From Flavobacteriaceae bacterium (GTDB taxonomy: Bacteria > Bacteroidota > Bacteroidia > Flavobacteriales > Flavobacteriaceae): a stretch of DNA of 55,233 nucleotides. The first letter of the stretch is position 1; each line of letters starts with the position of its first letter. Shown here piece after piece: positions 9,115 to 18,825 of the stretch. The notes under the pieces were generated by a model. That model was not told the origin of the DNA, searched no databases, and saw nothing but the letters and a program-made list of their open reading frames with translations. A program made the position numbers and the translations under genes. The stretch is from NCBI GenBank assembly GCA_018402205.1, contig JAGYIX010000005.1, forward strand, positions 119,202 to 174,434, read 5' to 3'.

Positions 9115-9711
9115 ATGGCTTACGATAAATTCACGCGATTAACCAGCTCGGTTGTTCCTCTGCCCATTGAAAATGTAGACACCGACCAAATCATTCCGGC
9201 CCGCTTTTTAAAGGCCACCGAACGCAAGGGGTTTGGAGATAACCTTTTTCGCGATTGGCGCTACCATCAAGACGGCAGCCCTAAGGCCGATTTTGTACTC
9301 AACAACTCTACCTATTCGGGTAAAATTTTGGTAGGAGGCAAAAACTTTGGCTCGGGCTCTTCGAGAGAGCACGCCGCTTGGGCGATATACGATTACGGTT
9401 TTCGTTGTGTGGTTTCGAGCTTTTTTGCCGACATCTTCCAAAACAATTGTCTGAACATTGGGGTGCTACCCGTGCAAGTATCAGAAGACTTTTTACAGGC
9501 TATTTTTAGTGCGGTTGAAAAAGACCCTAGCGCTTCGGTGACTGTAGACCTAGATTCACAAACCGTTACGCTAGACGCTACGGCACAGCAAGAGCGTTTT
9601 GAGATATCTTCTTACAAAAAACAAAACCTTCAAAACGGATTTGACGACATTGACTACCTACTGAATATTGAATCAGCAATAAAAGATTTTGCCCAGTCGC
9701 GCCCCTTCTAG
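9115..9711 (+). CDS. leuD: 3-isopropylmalate dehydratase small subunit
   Basis: 198 residues, typical for LeuD, the swivelling partner of LeuC. Recognisable motifs: VVPLPIENVDTDQIIPARFLK at the N-terminus, GKILVGGKNFGSGSSREHAAWA (substrate-recognition loop) and FFADIFQNNCLNIGVLPV. Follows leuC by 5 bases and precedes the cimA gene by 21 bases. The gene appears intact. Confidence 0.97.
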   Translation: MAYDKFTRLTSSVVPLPIENVDTDQIIPARFLKATERKGFGDNLFRDWRYHQDGSPKADFVLNNSTYSGKILVGGKNFGSGSSREHAAWAIYDYGFRCVVSSFFADIFQNNCLNIGVLPVQVSEDFLQAIFSAVEKDPSASVTVDLDSQTVTLDATAQQERFEISSYKKQNLQNGFDDIDYLLNIESAIKDFAQSRPF

Positions 9712-9732
9712 GCGTGCGCTAACTCGTATCTC

Positions 9733-11265
9733 ATGAGCCCCAAACAAAGGCCTATTGAAATCATGGACACCACGCTTCGCGATGGTGAACAAACTTCTGG
9801 GGTATCTTTTACCGCAGCAGAAAAGCTCACCGTGGCTCAGCTGCTTCTAGAAGAGCTTCAGGTAGACCGCATAGAAATTGCCTCTGCTCGGGTTTCAGAA
9901 GGTGAACAAGAGGCCGTAAAACGCATTACACATTGGGCGCTTTCCAAAGATTTACTCGATCGCATTGAGGTACTCACCTTTGTAGACAAAAACGTTTCTC
10001 TAGACTGGATGCAGTCGGCAGGCGCCCAAGTTCAAAATCTGCTCACTAAGGGTTCGCTTAATCACCTTACCCATCAGCTGAAGCTAACACCCGAACAGCA
10101 TTTTGAGCAGGTCGGTCAAAATCTTCAGGAGGCCCAAAAAAGAGGCATCACCTCAAACGTGTACCTCGAAGACTGGAGCAACGGCATGCGCAACTCGAAG
10201 TCATACGTTTTCGACTACTTAGACTTTCTAGTCACTCAGCCTATAAAGCGCATTCTGCTGCCTGATACTTTGGGCATCTTAACCCCTGAAGAGACCGCCG
10301 CCTTCTTAAAAGAAATTTTAGAGCGCTACCCCACTACCCACTTCGATTTTCACGGTCATAACGACTACGATTTAGGAGTGGCCAATGTGCTTGAAGCCGT
10401 CAAGGCCGGGGTTCATGGCTTGCACCTCACCGTGAACGGAATGGGCGAGCGAGCGGGCAACGCCGCGCTCGCGAGCAGTATTGCGGTGATCAACGACTTT
10501 GTTCCCGAGGTAAAGACACGCGTAAAAGAAAAGGCGCTTTACAAGGTCAGTCAACTGGTGGCGACCTTCAGCGGGTTTCACATTCCGGTGAACAAGCCTG
10601 TGGTGGGTGCCAATGTGTTCACCCAAACGGCCGGAATCCACGCCGACGGAGACGCCAAAAACAACCTTTACTTCAACGACCTGCTTCCAGAACGATTTGG
10701 CCGCAAGCGATCGTATGCTCTGGGCAAGACATCCGGAAAAGCCAATATTTTAAAGAATCTGGGAAATCTAGGCATTAGCCTGAACGATGAAGAACTCAAA
10801 AAGGTAACCGCCAGGGTCATCGCCCTAGGCGACAAAAAACAAAAGGTGACGCTCGACGACCTGCCCTATATACTCTCAGATGTTCTGGGCGAGGGTGCTT
10901 ATGAGCAGCGGGTGAAAATTGAATCGTACGTGCTAACTCATGCCAAGGGCCTTCAACCGTCGACCACGGTGAGCGTGCGCATTGAAGATACTCTGTACGA
11001 AGAAAATGCCTGCGGAGATGGGCAATACGACGCCTTTCTCAATGCCATTCGAAAAATATATAAACAGCAATCGCGTGAACTTCCGCAGTTGGTTGACTAT
11101 TTTGTGCACATTCCGCCCGGAAGTAACTCTGACGCGCTGTGCGAAACCACTATCACTTGGAAGGGCTCGAGTCGCGAATTTATCACTCGAGGGCTAGACT
11201 CTGATCAAACAGTTTCTGCCATTAAAGCGACAGAGAAAATGCTGAATCAACTTTATAACGCCTAA
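9733..11265 (+). CDS. cimA: (R)-citramalate synthase-like LeuA paralogue with regulatory domain
   Basis: 510 residues: DRE-TIM barrel (residues ~8-290; TLRDGEQTSG with Arg16/Asp17, DFHGHNDYDLGVAN, NGMGERAGNAAL), subdomains with TAGIHADGDAKNN, and a C-terminal LeuA-type dimer/regulatory domain (about 385-510, ending VSAIKATEKMLNQLY). The pyruvate-pocket residues described for Leptospira interrogans citramalate synthase (Leu81, Leu104, Tyr144) are present at the same numbers in RIEVLTFVD, NLLTKGSL and NVYLEDW; this comparison is from memory, not alignment. It would condense pyruvate and acetyl-CoA to citramalate, which LeuCD and LeuB can convert to 2-ketobutyrate for isoleucine. The regulatory domain would be the isoleucine sensor. 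The alternative is a second LeuA. Confidence 0.8.
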   Translation: MSPKQRPIEIMDTTLRDGEQTSGVSFTAAEKLTVAQLLLEELQVDRIEIASARVSEGEQEAVKRITHWALSKDLLDRIEVLTFVDKNVSLDWMQSAGAQVQNLLTKGSLNHLTHQLKLTPEQHFEQVGQNLQEAQKRGITSNVYLEDWSNGMRNSKSYVFDYLDFLVTQPIKRILLPDTLGILTPEETAAFLKEILERYPTTHFDFHGHNDYDLGVANVLEAVKAGVHGLHLTVNGMGERAGNAALASSIAVINDFVPEVKTRVKEKALYKVSQLVATFSGFHIPVNKPVVGANVFTQTAGIHADGDAKNNLYFNDLLPERFGRKRSYALGKTSGKANILKNLGNLGISLNDEELKKVTARVIALGDKKQKVTLDDLPYILSDVLGEGAYEQRVKIESYVLTHAKGLQPSTTVSVRIEDTLYEENACGDGQYDAFLNAIRKIYKQQSRELPQLVDYFVHIPPGSNSDALCETTITWKGSSREFITRGLDSDQTVSAIKATEKMLNQLYNA

Positions 11266-11267
11266 AC

Positions 11268-12332
11268 ATGAAGATGAACATTGCCCTTTTAGCCGGAGAC
11301 GGCATTGGCCCCGAAGTGACCGCCGAAGCGGTTAAAGTCAGTAACGCCATTGCCGAAGTCTATGGCCACCAAATTGAATGGAGGCCAGCGCTAACCGGGG
11401 CTGCGGCTATTGATGCGGTGGGAGATCCGTATCCGCCTGAGACTCACGAAATTTGTGCCAGCTCAGACGCGGTGCTTTTCGGAGCCATCGGATTGCCGCG
11501 CTTCGACAACGATCCGTCAGCCAAAGTAAGACCCGAACAAGGGCTGCTTCGCATGCGCAAGATGTTGGGTCTTTACGCCAACGTGCGCCCTACCTTCGTG
11601 TTTGAGTCGCTGATCGACAACAGCCCACTTAAGCGCGAACGCATAGAGGGCACCGACCTGGTATTTGTTCGAGAGCTAACCGGCGGTATTTATTTTGGAG
11701 AGCGCGGGCGCAAAGACAACAATAATACCGCCTTCGACACGTGCACCTATACCCGTGATGAAATTATCCGCTTGGCTCGTAAAGGATTTGAGCTGGCCAT
11801 GAGCAGAAGAAAACAGCTCTGTCTTGTTGATAAAGCCAATGTTCTTGAAACCTCAAGACTGTGGCGCGAGACGGTTCAAAGCATGGAGAAAGAATATCCC
11901 GAGGTCACCGTGAGCTATGAGCTAGTTGATGCAGTCGCCATGCGCCTTATTCAGTGGCCCAAAGGGTACGACGTGCTCATCACTGAGAACCTTTTTGGCG
12001 ATATTTTGACCGATGAAGCCTCTGTAATCTCAGGCTCCATGGGGCTTATGCCCTCGGCTTCGATCGGATCAAAGGTGGCCCTGTACGAGCCCATTCACGG
12101 ATCGTTTCCTCAGGCCACAGGCAAAAACATCGCCAACCCGCTAGCCACTATACTTTCGGCGGCCATGCTTTTTGAGATGTCATTTGACCTAAAAGAAGAG
12201 GCCGAGCACATTCGCAAAGCGGTAAATCAGTCGCTAGCAGATATGGTAGTCACCGAAGACCTGGCGGGTAAAGGCAAAGCCTACAGTACCTCAGCGGTCG
12301 GCGACTACATTGTGGCTCAGATTAAAAACTAA
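11268..12332 (+). CDS. leuB: 3-isopropylmalate dehydrogenase
   Basis: 354 residues. Oxidises and decarboxylates 3-isopropylmalate with NAD+, and in this operon probably also the citramalate-derived intermediate. Signature segments: [32 protein letters not shown] (a short specificity loop), [29 protein letters not shown], the metal-binding [15 protein letters not shown] and [20 protein letters not shown] second ATG two codons in (MNIALL) is an equally good start. Last gene of the leu operon; its stop overlaps the end of convergent ilvC by 4 bases, so no terminator fits between the two operons. Confidence 0.97.
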   Translation: MKMNIALLAGDGIGPEVTAEAVKVSNAIAEVYGHQIEWRPALTGAAAIDAVGDPYPPETHEICASSDAVLFGAIGLPRFDNDPSAKVRPEQGLLRMRKMLGLYANVRPTFVFESLIDNSPLKRERIEGTDLVFVRELTGGIYFGERGRKDNNNTAFDTCTYTRDEIIRLARKGFELAMSRRKQLCLVDKANVLETSRLWRETVQSMEKEYPEVTVSYELVDAVAMRLIQWPKGYDVLITENLFGDILTDEASVISGSMGLMPSASIGSKVALYEPIHGSFPQATGKNIANPLATILSAAMLFEMSFDLKEEAEHIRKAVNQSLADMVVTEDLAGKGKAYSTSAVGDYIVAQIKN

Positions 12333-13795
12333 ACTATCTTCTTCATTGCGGTCATTGCCGATCTCAGGGTAGCCCCAACCTTTTCGATGGGGTGGTTTCT
12401 CAGCTTCGCATTAACAGCAATTAGCGCTTGGTTATCTACTCCTTTAGAAGGCACACCTTTTCCGATTACCGAAGTGTCTATCGATTTCATGAAATCGGCA
12501 AGCAGCGGCTTGCAGGCGTGATCAAAGAGATAGCATCCATACTCAGCAGTATCTGATATTACGCGGTTCATTTCGAATAGTTTCTTGCGCGCGATGGTAT
12601 TCGCGATAAGCGGAGTCTCGTGAAGCGACTCGTAGTAGGCTGACTCTTCTTTGATTCCGGCGTCAACCATGGTCTCAAAGGCCAATTCTACTCCGGCCCG
12701 AACGAAGGCCACCATCAAGATGCCGTGGTCAAAGTACTCTTGCTCGTCAATAGCGGCAGAGGTAGCCTCAGTCTTCTCGAAGGCGGTTTCGCCGGTAGCG
12801 GCGCGCCAGGTAAGTAGGTTTTTGTCGTCATTAGCCCAGTCTTCCATCATGGTCTTAGAAAAGTGTCCAGACATAATGTCGTCCATGTGCTTTTGAAATA
12901 GTGGGGTCATGATCTCTTTCAGCTGCTCTGAAAGTTCAAAGGCCTTGAGCTTGGCACTGTTTGATAAACGGTCCATCATGTGGGTGATTCCTCCGTGCTT
13001 GAGGGCCTCAGTGACGGTCTCCCATCCGTATTGAATGAGCTTGGCCGCGTAAGCGGGCTCTATGCCCTTTTCAAGCATTTTATCGAAGCACAATATCGAT
13101 CCGGTCTGAAGCACCCCGCACAAGATGGTTTGCTCCCCCATCAAATCTGATTTCACCTCAGCAACGAAAGAAGATTCGAGCACTCCGGCTTTGTGCCCTC
13201 CGGTGGCTACGGCATAGGCCTTGGCCTGTGTGAGCCCTTTGCCCTCTGGGTCGTTTTCGGGGTGCACCGCGATGAGGGTCGGAACCCCAAACCCGCGGCA
13301 ATACTCTTCTCTAACCTCAGATCCGGGGCACTTGGGCGCCACCATGATCACGGTGAGGTCTTTGCGAATCTCCATGCCCTCTTCAACCATGTTGAACCCG
13401 TGTGAGTACGAAAGGGTTGCCCCTTTTTTCATAAGCGGCATCACGGCTTTAACTACAGAGCTGTGGTTTTTATCTGGGGTCAGATTGATCACCACATCGG
13501 CCTGAGGAATCAGCTCTTCGTAGGTGCCCACCTTGAAGTTGTTCGAAGTCGCATTCTGGTATGAGGCGCGCTTTTCGCTGATCGCCGATTCGCGCAGCGC
13601 ATAGCTTATAGATAGGCCAGAGTCGCGCATGTTTAGCCCTTGGTTTAGCCCCTGTGCTCCACAACCTATAATTACCAATGATTTTCCTTTAAGAGCTGTA
13701 ACTCCGTCGGCAAATTCTTCGGCGCCCATAAAGCGGCACTTGCCCAGTTGCAGTAATTGCTCTCTTAACGATAGTTGGTTGAAATAATTTGCCAT
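12329..13795 (-). CDS. ilvC: ketol-acid reductoisomerase, class II (long form)
   Basis: 488 residues, the length of the long class II enzyme; strongly like the E. coli type. It isomerises and reduces acetolactate or acetohydroxybutyrate with NADPH. The N-terminal start [24 protein letters not shown] is nearly canonical and fixes the ATG at 13793-13795. The Rossmann motif [18 protein letters not shown], the Ser/Arg-rich NADPH loop, [30 protein letters not shown] and the duplicated knotted domain with [11 protein letters not shown] and [21 protein letters not shown] are all present. Last gene of ilvDBNC, starting 3 bases after the repaired end of ilvN. Confidence 0.97.
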   Translation of the reverse strand: MANYFNQLSLREQLLQLGKCRFMGAEEFADGVTALKGKSLVIIGCGAQGLNQGLNMRDSGLSISYALRESAISEKRASYQNATSNNFKVGTYEELIPQADVVINLTPDKNHSSVVKAVMPLMKKGATLSYSHGFNMVEEGMEIRKDLTVIMVAPKCPGSEVREEYCRGFGVPTLIAVHPENDPEGKGLTQAKAYAVATGGHKAGVLESSFVAEVKSDLMGEQTILCGVLQTGSILCFDKMLEKGIEPAYAAKLIQYGWETVTEALKHGGITHMMDRLSNSAKLKAFELSEQLKEIMTPLFQKHMDDIMSGHFSKTMMEDWANDDKNLLTWRAATGETAFEKTEATSAAIDEQEYFDHGILMVAFVRAGVELAFETMVDAGIKEESAYYESLHETPLIANTIARKKLFEMNRVISDTAEYGCYLFDHACKPLLADFMKSIDTSVIGKGVPSKGVDNQALIAVNAKLRNHPIEKVGATLRSAMTAMKKIV

Positions 13796-13798
13796 AGT

Positions 13799-14339
13799 CT
13801 AGGTTAGGTTTTCTTTGAACGAATTTAAGATTTGTGAGATACCCATGGGGGCTTTTGAGACCGAAATACGGCCAGAGCGCACAAATTGTAGCAAGCCCAA
13901 AAGGCTGCAGCGCCTCTCTTAGGGCGTCTGTCTCGTGTCTAAATCCGGTTTTTTCAATCACAAAAAACTCCGGAGAAACCGTCACAATATTGGCGTGGCT
14001 CTCTTTGATAAAATTTTGAATCTGCCGCTCCTCGAATAAAAAGCTAGTTTTTACCTTATACAGTGCGGTCTCTAAGAAGATGGTCTCTTCGTCAGTATGG
14101 TAGAAAGCCTTTATAACATCTACCTGCTTCTCGATCTGCTGCACCAGTTTCTGTACCTGAGGCTCGGTGACCATCACCACGATCACAAAGCGAAACACAT
14201 CAGGAATCTCTGACAATGAAGTCGTAAGACTTTCAATGTTGATGTGGCGTTTTAGAAAAATAGCAGAGATACGGTTGAGTAGCCCCACATTGTTTTCTGA
14301 ATAAATCGATATCGTATATCGGATAGGTTCTTGGCTCAT
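13799..14339 (-). CDS. ilvN: acetolactate synthase small subunit, frame disrupted near C-terminus
   Basis: The regulatory subunit of acetolactate synthase. An N-terminal ACT domain (RYTISIYSENNVGLLNRISAIF, HINIESL) and a linker/C-terminal domain are visible. As read, the frame runs to 13689, overlaps ilvC by 107 bases and ends in an odd Arg/Pro-rich tail. Skipping one base at the GGG near 13896-13898 restores LLQFVRSGRISVSKAPMG and a stop at 13799-13801, three bases before ilvC; this gives 179 residues, the expected length. The ATG overlaps the ilvB stop (TAATG). Either a one-base assembly insertion or a real mutation that would damage the valine-response domain. Confidence 0.88.
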
Positions 14340-16036
14340 TAGCTTAAGCGTATTTCGGTTAGCGAGGCTCCGGTCGGAATCATCGGAAACACATTATTTT
14401 CTTTTTCTACCACCACCTCTAAGAAATATGGGCCGTCGGTGGCAAACATTTCAGCCACAGCAGACTCGAGCTCTTCGCGGGCCGTTACCTTTTTGGCCGG
14501 AATGTAGTAGCCCTTGGCGATCGCAACAAAATCAGGATTGGTCATTTCAGTAGAAGCATAGCGCTTCTCGAAGAAAAGCTGTTGCCACTGGCGAACCATG
14601 CCTAAAAAATCGTTGTTGAGTATCACAATTTTTACCCCCACTTTGGTTTGAAAAATAGTTCCTAATTCTTGAATGGTCATTTGGTAGCCTCCGTCACCTA
14701 TCACCGCAACTACATGGCGGTCAGGAGCGCCCATCTTGGCTCCGATGGCAGCCGGAAGGGCGAAGCCCATGGTTCCGAGCCCCCCAGAAGTTACATTACT
14801 TTTTGAGCGCACAAACTCGGCATAGCGACAGGCAACCATTTGGTGCTGACCCACATCGGTCACAATCACCGCATCAGACTTGCTCGCTTTGTTGATGGCC
14901 ACAATGACCTCGCCCATACTAAGACCTTCTTTTTGAGGTCGAAGGTCTTTCTCAATAACCACCTCGTATTCTTGCTTATAGAGCTCGTCAAAGCGCGCCA
15001 TCCACTCGTCTAGTTTCTTTGGCTGTACCAAGGGCGTAAGTGCCTCAAGGCTAGCTTTACAATCAGCCAAAACAGGATAGTCTGCGTAAACGTTTTTATT
15101 GATCTCGGCCGGGTCAATCTCTAAATGCACCACCTTAGCCTGCGTTGCGTAGGCATCTAGTCGACCCGTTACGCGGTCGTCAAAGCGCATGCCTACGGCA
15201 ATGAGCACATCGCACTCTTGGGTAAGCAGATTAGGCGCATAATTTCCGTGCATTCCCAACATTCCTTTGTTCAAAGGGTGAGCGGTTTCTAAAGCTGACA
15301 ACCCTAAAATGGTCCATGCAGCGGGTATTTGAGTTTTTTCAACAAATGCCTTGAAGGCGGCCTCGGCCTGCCCCAAAATGACCCCTTGACCCCATACAAT
15401 TAGCGGCTTCTTTGCTCCATTAATGGCCTCGGCCGCCGCCTTCACCTGATCGTGATCAAGGGTCGGAACCGGCTTGTAGCTGCGAACGCCCGTACATTTC
15501 TTGTAGCTGTAATCAAATTTGGCAAACTGGGCATCTTTGGTGATGTCTATAAGTACCGGGCCTGGTCTTCCTGATCGGGCAATATAGAAGGCCTTGGCCA
15601 TTATTTCAGGAATCTCTTCGGCATTAGTAATTTGATAGTTCCACTTGGTCACCGGGGTAGAAATTCCGATGATGTCGGTCTCTTGAAAGGCATCAGACCC
15701 CAACAAATGAGAAGCTACTTGGCCCGTTATACACACCAAGGGGGTTGAGTCGATTTGTGCATCGGCTATGCCCGTGATAAGGTTAGTGGCTCCGGGGCCC
15801 GAGGTGGCAATGGCCACTCCGACCTTACCCGAAGTTCGGGCATAGCCTTGGGCAGCATGTGTTGCCCCCTGTTCATGGCGCGTGAGCACGTGGTGAAGCT
15901 GGTCTTGGAACTTATAGAGCTCGTCGTAAACCGGCATTATGGCTCCTCCAGGGTAGCCATAAATAAGGTCAACCCCTTCTGCAAGCAAGCATCGAATAAC
16001 CGCTTCGGCTCCGCTAATGTGTAATTTTTCTGACAT
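14339..16036 (-). CDS. ilvB: acetolactate synthase large (catalytic) subunit
   Basis: 565 residues, ThDP-dependent carboligase making acetolactate from two pyruvates, or acetohydroxybutyrate from pyruvate plus 2-ketobutyrate. Segments: GAEAVIRCLLAEGVDLIYGYPGG with the catalytic Glu in the ThDP N-terminal domain (RHEQGATHAAQGYAR), a central FAD-type domain (PLIVWGQGV, LIAVGMRFDDRVTGRLD), and the C-terminal ThDP motif GDGGYQMTIQELGT...NNDFLGMV. Start fits the typical MSEKLHISGAEA. It lies 2 bases downstream of ilvD and overlaps ilvN by one base. Confidence 0.97.
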   Translation of the reverse strand: MSEKLHISGAEAVIRCLLAEGVDLIYGYPGGAIMPVYDELYKFQDQLHHVLTRHEQGATHAAQGYARTSGKVGVAIATSGPGATNLITGIADAQIDSTPLVCITGQVASHLLGSDAFQETDIIGISTPVTKWNYQITNAEEIPEIMAKAFYIARSGRPGPVLIDITKDAQFAKFDYSYKKCTGVRSYKPVPTLDHDQVKAAAEAINGAKKPLIVWGQGVILGQAEAAFKAFVEKTQIPAAWTILGLSALETAHPLNKGMLGMHGNYAPNLLTQECDVLIAVGMRFDDRVTGRLDAYATQAKVVHLEIDPAEINKNVYADYPVLADCKASLEALTPLVQPKKLDEWMARFDELYKQEYEVVIEKDLRPQKEGLSMGEVIVAINKASKSDAVIVTDVGQHQMVACRYAEFVRSKSNVTSGGLGTMGFALPAAIGAKMGAPDRHVVAVIGDGGYQMTIQELGTIFQTKVGVKIVILNNDFLGMVRQWQQLFFEKRYASTEMTNPDFVAIAKGYYIPAKKVTAREELESAVAEMFATDGPYFLEVVVEKENNVFPMIPTGASLTEIRLS

Positions 16037-16038
16037 GA

Positions 16039-17721
16039 TTAGAGATCATCGGTCACACAACCCTTAGAGGCTGTAGACACGTTTTTTATGTATTTGTATA
16101 GTACTCCGCTTTTAAACTTGTATTCGGGCTGCGTCCATTTTTTAGCGCGCTCGGCCATCTCCTCTTCGCTCACATGAACGCTAAGGGTGTTGGTTTCGGC
16201 ATTGATCTCGATGATGTCTCCATTTTGAACCAGTGCAATGGGGCCGCCTTCTTGGGCCTCTGGCACTATGTGGCCCACCACGAAACCGTGTGTTCCTCCT
16301 GAGAAGCGTCCGTCGGTAATTAGGGCCACTTCTTTTCCGAGTCCGGCGCCCATAATGGCCGCTGTAGGCTTAAGCATCTCAGGCATTCCAGGGCCTCCCT
16401 TGGGGCCTTCGTATCGAATAACCACCACGTCTCCAGCTTTTACCTCTCCGTTTCTAATGCCATCGTTGGCGGCGTACTCGCCCTCGAACACGCGTGCGGG
16501 GCCCTTAAACTGCAGCCCTTCTTTTCCGGTGATCTTAGCCACCGAACCCTCAGGAGCTAGGTTACCCTTAAGAATGCGAATGTGCCCAGAGGCCTTGATG
16601 GGTTTATCGATCGGATAGATCACGTCTTGCCCCTCTTGTAAACCGTCTAGGTCGGCCAAGTTCTCGGCTATGGTCTTACCGGTCACGGTCATGCAATCGC
16701 CGTGCAGCATATCGTTTTCGAGCATAAACTTTAAGACAGCCGGAACTCCTCCTACGCGGTGTAAGTCTTCCATCAGGTACTTGCCTGAAGGCTTCAGATC
16801 AGCCAAAAATGGCGTCTTGTCCATGAGTTTTTGAAAGTCGTCAAGCGTGAACTCGATCTCGGCCGCCTTAGCGATAGCCAAGAAGTGCAGTACGGCATTG
16901 GTCGATCCGCCAAGCACCGCTATTAGGCGTATGGCGTTTTCAAGTGACTTGCGCGTCACAATATCTTTAGGCTTAAGGTCGCGCTCCAGCAGTATTTTCA
17001 TGGCCGAGCCTACCTGAAAACATTCGTCTATCTTTTCTTGAGTGGTGGCCGGATTCGATGAGTTGTAAGGCAGCGCCATTCCAAGCGCCTCAATAGAAGA
17101 GGCCATGGTGTTGGCGGTATACATTCCACCGCAAGCTCCTGCCCCAGGGCAGGCATTTTCTACTACGGCGTTGAATTCTGCTTCGTCTATTTTTCCAGCT
17201 ACTTTTTCACCCCAAGCCTCAAAAGCAGAAACTATATCTAACTTTTTGTTCCTATGGCATCCTGAGGCAATGGTGCCTCCGTAAACCATAATGCTCGGAC
17301 GGTTTAGGCGCAGCATTGCCATAAGCGCTCCGGGCATGTTTTTGTCGCATCCGACCACCGGAACCACGGCGTCGTAAGACATAGCCTGCACCACGGTTTC
17401 TATTGAATCGGCAATCACATCGCGAGACGGAAGCGAAAAACGCATTCCTGGTGTACCCATAGATATACCGTCGCTCACTCCAATAGTGTTGAAAATGAGC
17501 CCCACTAGGTCTGCGTCAAGCACACCCTTTTTGATATCCACCGACAAGTCGTTCAGGTGCATATTACACGGGTTACCCTCATAACCTGTACTAGCGATTC
17601 CGACAAAAGGCTTTTTAAAGTCTTCTTTGGTCAGCCCTATGGCATGCAACATCGCCTGGGCCGCCGGTTGAGTCGGATCTTGGCTTACAGCCTGGCTGTA
17701 CTTGTTAAGCGGTTTACTCAT
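16039..17721 (-). CDS. ilvD: dihydroxy-acid dehydratase
   Basis: 560 residues, cytoplasmic Fe-S dehydratase for the 2,3-dihydroxy acids of valine and isoleucine synthesis. Cluster Cys residues can be seen in [29 protein letters not shown] and [14 protein letters not shown]; the C-terminal half contains [19 protein letters not shown], with the catalytic Ser. First gene of the leftward ilvDBNC operon, separated by 213 AT-rich bases from the divergent PIG-L gene. ilvA (threonine deaminase), which often accompanies such operons, is not present. Confidence 0.97.
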   Translation of the reverse strand: MSKPLNKYSQAVSQDPTQPAAQAMLHAIGLTKEDFKKPFVGIASTGYEGNPCNMHLNDLSVDIKKGVLDADLVGLIFNTIGVSDGISMGTPGMRFSLPSRDVIADSIETVVQAMSYDAVVPVVGCDKNMPGALMAMLRLNRPSIMVYGGTIASGCHRNKKLDIVSAFEAWGEKVAGKIDEAEFNAVVENACPGAGACGGMYTANTMASSIEALGMALPYNSSNPATTQEKIDECFQVGSAMKILLERDLKPKDIVTRKSLENAIRLIAVLGGSTNAVLHFLAIAKAAEIEFTLDDFQKLMDKTPFLADLKPSGKYLMEDLHRVGGVPAVLKFMLENDMLHGDCMTVTGKTIAENLADLDGLQEGQDVIYPIDKPIKASGHIRILKGNLAPEGSVAKITGKEGLQFKGPARVFEGEYAANDGIRNGEVKAGDVVVIRYEGPKGGPGMPEMLKPTAAIMGAGLGKEVALITDGRFSGGTHGFVVGHIVPEAQEGGPIALVQNGDIIEINAETNTLSVHVSEEEMAERAKKWTQPEYKFKSGVLYKYIKNVSTASKGCVTDDL

Positions 17722-17934
17722 CTTCTACGCTGATTTTAAACGAAAATACCTACGGAATTGGTAGAACCCTATTATGCTTTAAAAACAATTATTACGTTCA
17801 ACTTATAAAAATTATCATAATATATTGAAAATCAAAGGAATAATTATAAAAATCATATTATATCTAAAACACAAGAGGTTTTTAACTTTTTATCTATAAA
17901 TACCCCTCAAACAAAGAGTTTATATCTTTAGAGT
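17722..17934. promoter_or_regulatory. AT-rich divergent promoter region, ilvD / PIG-L
   Basis: 213 bases, very AT-rich, between the two divergent starts. A near-match to the -7 element (TATCTTTA at about 17922-17929) lies only a few bases before the PIG-L ATG, which would give a nearly leaderless message. No clear TANNTTTG match faces ilvD, and I see no leader peptide, T-box or attenuator hairpin for the ilv operon. Confidence 0.4.
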
Positions 17935-18825
17935 ATGAAACATCTCTCCCTTTTTTCTCTTACCCTCTTTTTCGTAACGCTTCTTAGCTCTGCACAAACC
18001 ACGCGCCTCTTTGTGGCGGCTCACCAAGACGACTGGCAGCTATTTATGGGCATTAAAGCCTTTGAAAGCGCCCAAAACAACAAAGATCACACGATAATTT
18101 TACACTTAACCGCTGGAGACGCCGGATATAAAATGGGCAACGATGCCTATTACAAGGCCCGTGAGTCTTCTGCCCTAGCGGCTGCGCGATTTATGGTTAA
18201 CGCCTACAATAGCGGCCAATTTTACGGAGACGAAATGCAGCGTGAGTGGGTAAAAGTAAATAACCAACTGGTATTGAAATACACTTACAAACAACTTGAT
18301 GTTTACTTTATGCGCCTGCCTGACGGTAACGGAGACGGCTCTGGGTTCACCGCCAATCAAAACAAGAGTCTTGAGAAACTCTATACCCGAAAGATTATTG
18401 ATATAGAAACCATTGACGGGCGCTCAACCTACAGCAACAAAGAGACGCTCATTGGCACGCTCAAAACCCTAATTACGTCGATTCACAAAACTGATACACT
18501 CGAAATACATCTGCCTGACGCTGATCAGAAGCGCAACCCTGGTGATCATTCTGACCACCGAGTGGCCTCTTTGTTTGTGCAAGACGCAAGCAAAGGATTC
18601 AATGGGCTATCTTATTTTTTCTACGCCGGATATCACGCCCAAACCCTTGAGCCCAACCTAACTGCAGACGAAATAAAGATCAAGAGTGCCCTTTGGGGAA
18701 TTAGCGCTGCAGAACTCGCAGACCAGCGCCACCACAGTAGCTGGGACAGCATACACAACAGGGCGCTAGATCGCGAATACTTTAGAGTGCAACAGCCTAA
18801 AAAGCCTAGTAGCTCTCAGCGCTAA
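17935..18825 (+). CDS. exported PIG-L family deacetylase
   Basis: 296 residues. A signal peptide (MKHLSLFSLTLFFVTLLSSAQ) is followed at once by AAHQDDWQLFMG, a variant of the family AHPDDE motif: His30 and Asp33 as zinc ligands, Asp32 as base, with Trp replacing the usual Glu. The second zinc-site His is in HSDHRVASLFV. The family hydrolyses N-acetyl groups from GlcNAc-type or other amide substrates; the actual substrate here cannot be read from sequence. The mature protein is probably periplasmic. Its 3' end overlaps the convergent M20 peptidase gene by 20 bases. Confidence 0.85.
   Translation: MKHLSLFSLTLFFVTLLSSAQTTRLFVAAHQDDWQLFMGIKAFESAQNNKDHTIILHLTAGDAGYKMGNDAYYKARESSALAAARFMVNAYNSGQFYGDEMQREWVKVNNQLVLKYTYKQLDVYFMRLPDGNGDGSGFTANQNKSLEKLYTRKIIDIETIDGRSTYSNKETLIGTLKTLITSIHKTDTLEIHLPDADQKRNPGDHSDHRVASLFVQDASKGFNGLSYFFYAGYHAQTLEPNLTADEIKIKSALWGISAAELADQRHHSSWDSIHNRALDREYFRVQQPKKPSSSQR

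Noticed and set aside
13689-13798. A real 107-base overlap of ilvN with ilvC
   Set aside because: The overlapping tail is not IlvN-like, while another frame restores the conserved end just before ilvC.
17722-17934. Attenuator or T-box for the ilv operon
   Set aside because: No leader peptide rich in Ile/Val/Leu codons and no terminator hairpin were found.
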